From the NCBI GenBank assembly GCA_054661495.1, contig BAAFSQ010000017.1, positions 1 through 64,000 of the forward strand: DNA of 64,000 nt, read 5' to 3'. A program made the translations under genes and the position numbers. The stretch is from Zygophlyctis sp. KS116 (Eukaryota > Chytridiomycota). A model generated the notes under the pieces. It did not search any database, was not told where the DNA came from, and saw nothing but the letters and a program-made list of their open reading frames with translations. Shown here one piece after another: positions 59,531 to 64,000 of the stretch. How positions within the stretch are numbered: position 1 is the stretch's first letter; each line of letters opens with the position of its first letter.

Positions 59531-59649
59531 TGAATGGATGACCAACAGTTACGGAAATTTAAGACTTTCGACAGAAATGTTGGTGCTCATCATATATAAT
59601 TTATACTTGAGATTTATGATTCTTTCCATCTAGATGCATGCTGATAATA

Positions 59650-59940
59650 CTATTGCAGATTTAGATTTAAATTGTTGATCTTCAGTTTTGAATGATCATA
59701 GCCTTCGTTAAATAATTTAGTGTTTGCATTGAGCATAGTAGTTTTAGAATTAGAACTAGTATTAGATGCTATTAAAGGAGGAGCAGGACTTTTCAATGCA
59801 TGCCCGCAATTACAATTGTTAAATGACTGAGAATTGCACCACTTTGCATGCAATTGTGGCACATAAGTAGTTTCATTTTGACAGGTATATCCTTTGCCAT
59901 TCACTATTAGAGTAGATGATCCAAAGCTTATCAAGTCCAT
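59650..59940 (-). CDS. Doubtful small Cys-containing protein
   Basis: A 96-aa frame starting at an ATG (59940), MDLISFGSSTLIVNGKGYTC. Four Cys sit at CQNE, KWCN and NCNCG; the C-terminal half is Asn/Ser-rich low complexity. A competing plus-strand frame with a hydrophobic stretch covers part of the same DNA (59894-60076). There is no homology I recognise. It may be real or a chance frame in the NSUN7 5' region. Confidence 0.3.
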   Translation of the reverse strand: MDLISFGSSTLIVNGKGYTCQNETTYVPQLHAKWCNSQSFNNCNCGHALKSPAPPLIASNTSSNSKTTMLNANTKLFNEGYDHSKLKINNLNLNLQ

Positions 59941-60036
59941 TCTGATCTTGATTTTGTTTGTTTACATCTTCTATCCACCTCTCCCGGGAGTTTCTACTTA
60001 CGTCATTCGGAAACTAATCAGATCTTATTACAATTC

Positions 60037-62338
60037 ATGGAAAATCAAAGGAAATATCATTCAGAATCTTCTTTAATTGATCCTTTAAAACTACAAAACT
60101 CTATTCTTGCAAAGTTATTGTCTGCTGTCAGTGCTCCTTCACTCGGCGCTAAACTTCACCCGTTACTAGACGATCAGGATGAAAATAAACCAACTAGTTA
60201 TATAGATTTAATGTTGGCCGCAGAGACATTAGAAAATATATTAATGGAAGGGACGCTAATCGGCGCAACTTTTAGAAGTCGGATCGCTCCTTCAAAGGAA
60301 TATGGGAAAATGAATTGTAGAGTTTTAAAACTTGTGTATGGAACTATGAAGTGTATTCTAAATTTTTTTAATCATAAAGTTTTGCCCTGCATTGATATTA
60401 TGCTTATGAAGACTCAATTTTTAGTCTATAATGCAGAAGTAAGTTAAAATATCTCACTTTTAGTTTGTAAATCATTTAGGATTGGTCAAGATTTTGATAT
60501 ATGAACTTATGCAGCATCATTTTGATTATAGAGTGTATCCAGGGATTAATTATATAATTCACCAAACCAGTAAATTGTCAGAAAAAGATTTGGAATATGA
60601 AAATAATCGAATATCTCTAGTAAAGGATTTATCAGAAAGTCTCAGAGAATTTAATATAAAATTATCTGCTGCATTTGCTAGAATAAGGATTGAAAATAAT
60701 GCATCGGGATCTAGTCTAAAGGAACAAATGCTGAATATTTTGTCGCCAGAAGTTCAAATCAAGGAAAATATTGCAATTGAAATGAGCAAGACTTTTAGAA
60801 TTAATTCGTCAAAGATTTCTTTAGAGTCTTTAGAAAAGGCATTTGAAAAGTTGGGGATTTCGTTTTCAAATTCACAGGCCGTTTCAGAATTAGAGTAATA
60901 ATTGATTTTATATAAATTTTTAGAAATGATAGTAGAACAGTCTATCTTGATTCTGATTTTCCTGATTTGATTGCGGTACCTTCCGATCTTTTCATGGATA
61001 TAAATTCAAGCTATTTGGTTCAACAAGGGGCTTTGATATTCCAAGATAAAGCAAGTACATGCGCTATTAATTTTCTTAAAAAATCTTTTAATATTGAAGG
61101 GAAGCAAGTTATCGAAGCAAGAGCTGGGTGTGGTTAGTGAAAAAAATATGTAATCTGATAGGAATTAAAACAATTCAACTTTCAAGTGCAATAGGTAAAA
61201 AAGGGAAGCTTTTCGCTTGTGAAAAGAGAATTGGGCGTCTCAATTCATTGAAATCTCATTTAAGTCAAAATTACTGCGATAGTAAAAATAGTAAATAGAT
61301 TAACAGTTAGACGTTAATGTTGTAGAAGAAGATTTTACTACAATTAATCCAAAAGATCCAAACTATGCTGATGTTCAATGTGTAATTATCGAGCCGCCAA
61401 ATTCTGGAACTGCGATAATAGATAAACTAGGATTCTTGCTGCAGGAAGAAGGTAAAATCTATTGATCTTACCAACATAGAATTCCCCGTTGATCATCACA
61501 CTCAAAAAGATTTGATTCTATTAAAACAACAACAGCTTAAAATCTTAAAGCATGCATTTAAATGTAAGGGTGGCTTTTTTAATAATGATTTAGTCCCAAA
61601 TATTAAATTGGTTTTATATATTACAAGATCCATTCATCCCCAGGAAAATGAAAACATTGTTCAGGAACTCAAAGACATTTTGGGGTCTGGATGGCGACTA
61701 GAACCGGTTTTACCAGAAATTTCATTCGAGTCTCATTATGATTATGAAATTGGTAATTATGCACTTAACTTAATTTAGATGAAACTTTAAAAGTGGCCCC
61801 TTCATTTGAATTTGGGAATGGTATTTTTATGGCAGCTTTCAAGAGATGGAATAAGCAAGATCAAGAGGAAGCACGCAAGATTGAATTAGCTGCAGCACAA
61901 GCAAAAATACCGACTCAAAGTGTAGAGGTGAAGATAAAAAAAAAGGTAAATAATAATTGCATAGTTGATAATACAGAAAAATCGCAAATCTCCTGAAAAG
62001 AGTTGGCTTCGTCGTCTTTTCCTCCCAAAATCTCTCAGAGAAACAGTAGAAAGACTATCTGAGCCAAAATCAGCTCCTACTGAAGAATCTATAAAGAAAA
62101 GTAGATCGAATCCCAAGCAAAAAGTACCCACCCTCACCATAAATTTACAAAAATCAAGTAGAGATTTGCAGTCCTTATCAACCAAATTGCATGCTTCTGA
62201 TGCAAATATGACCAAAGTGCTCCCGCACAATATTTCCGCAATTCAAATGCCTGTATTGGTTGTTAAAAAAGGTTCTTTTCAGGTAATTTTTTTTAAAGTC
62301 GATAATTGTAGATCCCAAATCCAAAGCCATGGGTTTGA
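60037..62338 (+). CDS. NSUN7: NSUN7-like putative RNA m5C methyltransferase, probably inactive
   Basis: Product 691 aa, human NSUN7 being about 718. The N-terminal block LGLVKILIYELMQHHFDYRV is NSUN7-like. The SAM-binding region reads IEARAGCGIKTIQLSSAIGK and FACEKRIGRL. The catalytic motif expected as PC(S) reads EPPNSGTAI, so the cysteine is replaced and catalysis is doubtful. The C-terminal extension is basic. Introns: 60439-60463, 60895-60923, 61133-61161, 61282-61310, 61452-61479, 61753-61778, 61946-61976 and 62283-62311. NSUN7 is linked to sperm motility in mammals, in keeping with a flagellated organism. Confidence 0.82.
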
Positions 62339-62374
62339 AACAATTTATAAACTACTTATAAATGATCTGTGAAA

Positions 62375-63463
62375 TTATTTTAGATTCTTCTTTTTTATGC
62401 CTACGTTATATGTGGGTAACGCTTCAGCCTCCAATTCTTGCATCGCTGCAATTCTATGTTCCCCCTTTGATATTTCCTTTCTGGATTTATCATACATGAA
62501 AAGACCGATAAATATCAATAATAGTCCTATAACTTTTTCCCCATCAATTTTCCCCCCCATGTAAACTATAGAAAATAAAATAACAAAAATTCTTTTGATT
62601 AATGATGTGATAGAATATGAAATTGGCGATACATATGACAATACTAGAAATGAAACTAACGATTGTAGAAAATTGGATAGTCCATTGAGTAGAAATAATC
62701 CAATAATTTTAATTGATAGTTTGTCTATTGGAAATTTATGGCCTAGATATAAGTATGTCTTGCGATCAAATATTTAAAATAATGATTGCAATAAAGTTTA
62801 TAAAATATACCTTCACTCCAAAACCAAACAGGAGACATTAAAATCCATGCCTGAATTGCAGATAAAAATAACATGTTTAATTTGTCCATTTTGTATTTAG
62901 AATGATGTCCAGCTGCCTGATTAAAAATCTTTTTAGATGCTACAGTATACAGTACAAAAACTAATGTAGATCCTATCGCGCAAAGTATTCCAATGGCATC
63001 GAATGTAACAGATGAATGACTGAGTATCATGACCCCAAAAGTAAGTGGAGCAAGTGATATATACACCCTAGGCGAATACGAAACATTAAAGAAACAAGCG
63101 TATAGAATGCATGTAAGGATCGGGGAAGTTGCTTTGATAGTATGGGATAATGACACTGGGATCCGGGAAATTGCAATCGAACTTAAAATCTGTTGAAATA
63201 CTTGAAAGAATGATAAGGGAATGACATGAATTGCATTGGCTAATGTTGGAAAAACCAAGTTTCTATAACCTGCCAGTTCGATTATAATTGATACTAATCC
63301 AACCATCAGAAATTGTATCCACTGACTCATCATCATTATTAATAATTACCGCAAGTGTGACCGGATAATCAAACTCTGTCAGCAGCTGTTTTCCAACGTT
63401 ATTTGTGAATGCGCTAAAGAAATACCAGGCTCCTATCAATAAGAATAGCCGAAGATCTTTCAT
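62375..63463 (-). CDS. Triose-phosphate/nucleotide-sugar transporter family (SLC35E/SLY41-like)
   Basis: Product 330 aa with about ten hydrophobic segments, in the drug/metabolite transporter superfamily. It starts LFLLIGAWYFFSAFTNNVGK, typical of the TPT branch (WYxxN...NK). Further on are VSLSHTIKATSPILTCILYA, the TPT signature KATSP, and SYVSPISYSITSLIKRI. Introns: 63322-63349 and 62743-62810; the second is 68 nt, twice the local norm. Location is likely Golgi/ER; substrate unknown. The C-terminus has a KKKxxK-like tail (IKKKNLK). Two CGCGTTG copies lie just upstream. Confidence 0.85.
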
Positions 63464-63465
63464 TA

Positions 63466-63487
63466 ATCGCGTTGGTTTCGCGTTGTG
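63466..63487. promoter_or_regulatory. Repeated CGCGTTG / TTTCGCG element
   Basis: TCGCGTTGG followed by TTTCGCGTTGTG lies just upstream of the transporter ATG (63463, minus strand) in the 53-bp gap to UBR1. It matches the TTTCGCG motif found near three other start codons. SBF/MBF/E2F-like by eye. Confidence 0.35.
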
Positions 63488-63516
63488 AAAATGCGCAAAC
63501 AGATTTTATTAACTTT

Positions 63517-64000
63517 TCAAAGAGTGTTCCACCCACCAAAATCAAAAGATGATTCAATCTTACGAGCAATAAAACTACATATTTGATGATTGATCCATAA
63601 CTTTACCAATTCATTGTATCGACCATCATTTAAAAACAGGGGCTTTCCCCGTTTCAGGCCTAGATCAGATTCACCGTGAGCATCAAGGTATGGGGAATTA
63701 TGAAAGAAACCTTTTTGTGCATGAAGAAGGAGAACAACGCACTTTTTAACCAATAAAAATATTCCTATTGGACCAGTACATCTAACATTTTAATAATTAA
63801 AAGTTACTTTTTTGAATGTTGATTACATTCTCCTAATCCATTCTTGAGACAGCAATAACTCTGGCTACAAACAATAGTTCCACAAACTAGACATAATGCA
63901 GGATCAGAAGGCTTTTGATTGCAGTTTGGACAAAGGTATTTTCTACCAACTTCAAATAATTCATCATAAGTATGAGGAAGATCAACTAATTTGAACAAAC
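63517..64000 (-). CDS. UBR1: UBR1-type N-recognin E3 ubiquitin ligase, C-terminal part only
   Basis: The window holds only the 3' end; the gene continues past 64000. Visible is the C-terminal UBR cap domain with its Cys/His cluster (YLCPNCNQKPSDPALCLVCG, TIVCSQSYCC, GECNQH), joined across an intron (63782-63807) to CTGPIGIF, CVVLLLHAQKG, SPYLDAHGESDLGLKRGKPL and the final W. This matches the end of UBR1/UBR2, the E3 ligases of the N-degron pathway. The UBR box and RING lie outside the window. Confidence 0.93.

Noticed and set aside
59894-60076. Plus-strand hydrophobic 60-aa frame before NSUN7
   Set aside because: It has only a short membrane-like stretch, overlaps another candidate on the minus strand and runs into the NSUN7 start. 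Too little support to call a gene.

Overview
This is a gene-packed, AT-rich nuclear segment of a eukaryote. I resolve about 45 protein genes in 64 kb, one per ~1.4 kb, and neighbouring genes are often separated by 1-70 bp. Outside one large coiled-coil gene (48061-55897) I placed 114 spliceosomal introns. All but three are 23-34 nt long, and every resolved multi-exon gene sums to an exact multiple of three. The exceptions are 43 nt (Lunapark), 68 nt (an SLC35-like transporter) and 143 nt (SHMT). Gene content points to a flagellated, early-diverging member of the fungal lineage such as a rozellid, aphelid or chytrid; this is inference. The fungal-type signals are a Zn2Cys6 regulator, a ccg-9-type trehalose phosphorylase, PP1 and Vts1. 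Genes usually lost in Dikarya are also present: the axonemal dynein assembly factor WDR92, LRRC45, NSUN7, a long CCDC162-like coiled-coil protein, DDRGK1/UFBP1 and an ELYS with an N-terminal propeller-like region.

Layout. 0.3-13 kb: coatomer alpha, NC2-beta/DR1, UVSSA, a von Willebrand A/alpha-kinase protein, a small secreted Cys protein with a small coiled-coil gene 1 nt upstream, an unidentified coiled-coil protein, WDR92. 13-25 kb: Zn2Cys6 regulator, pyruvate kinase, PP1, CHORD/CS co-chaperone, LRRC45, long-chain acyl-CoA synthetase, phosducin-like protein, methionine aminopeptidase, FEN1. 25-39 kb: CCR4, Ran, borealin, Vts1/Smaug, ALG2, VMA22/CCDC115, CSN7, Lunapark (with a 315-bp tandem duplication), a kinesin-10, UFBP1, DBP8, SHMT. 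39-48 kb: ELYS, p32/MAM33, forkhead factor, HPP membrane protein, trehalose phosphorylase, mitochondrial bL17. 48-64 kb: the CCDC162-like gene, ARC1/AIMP1, several unidentified small genes, NSUN7, an SLC35-like transporter and the 3' end of UBR1, which runs off the window.

The genes are housekeeping functions with no operon-like pathway clustering. The most striking non-gene signals are: (1) a box C/D snoRNA inside the 143-nt SHMT intron whose guide matches the 790-loop region of 18S rRNA; (2) a 315-bp tandem duplication with one mismatch covering the shared CSN7/Lunapark promoter; (3) a perfect 48-bp palindrome between trehalose phosphorylase and bL17m; (4) convergent genes whose stop codons share one TTAA; and (5) a pyruvate kinase in which the Mg-binding Asp of the RGD motif is Tyr.
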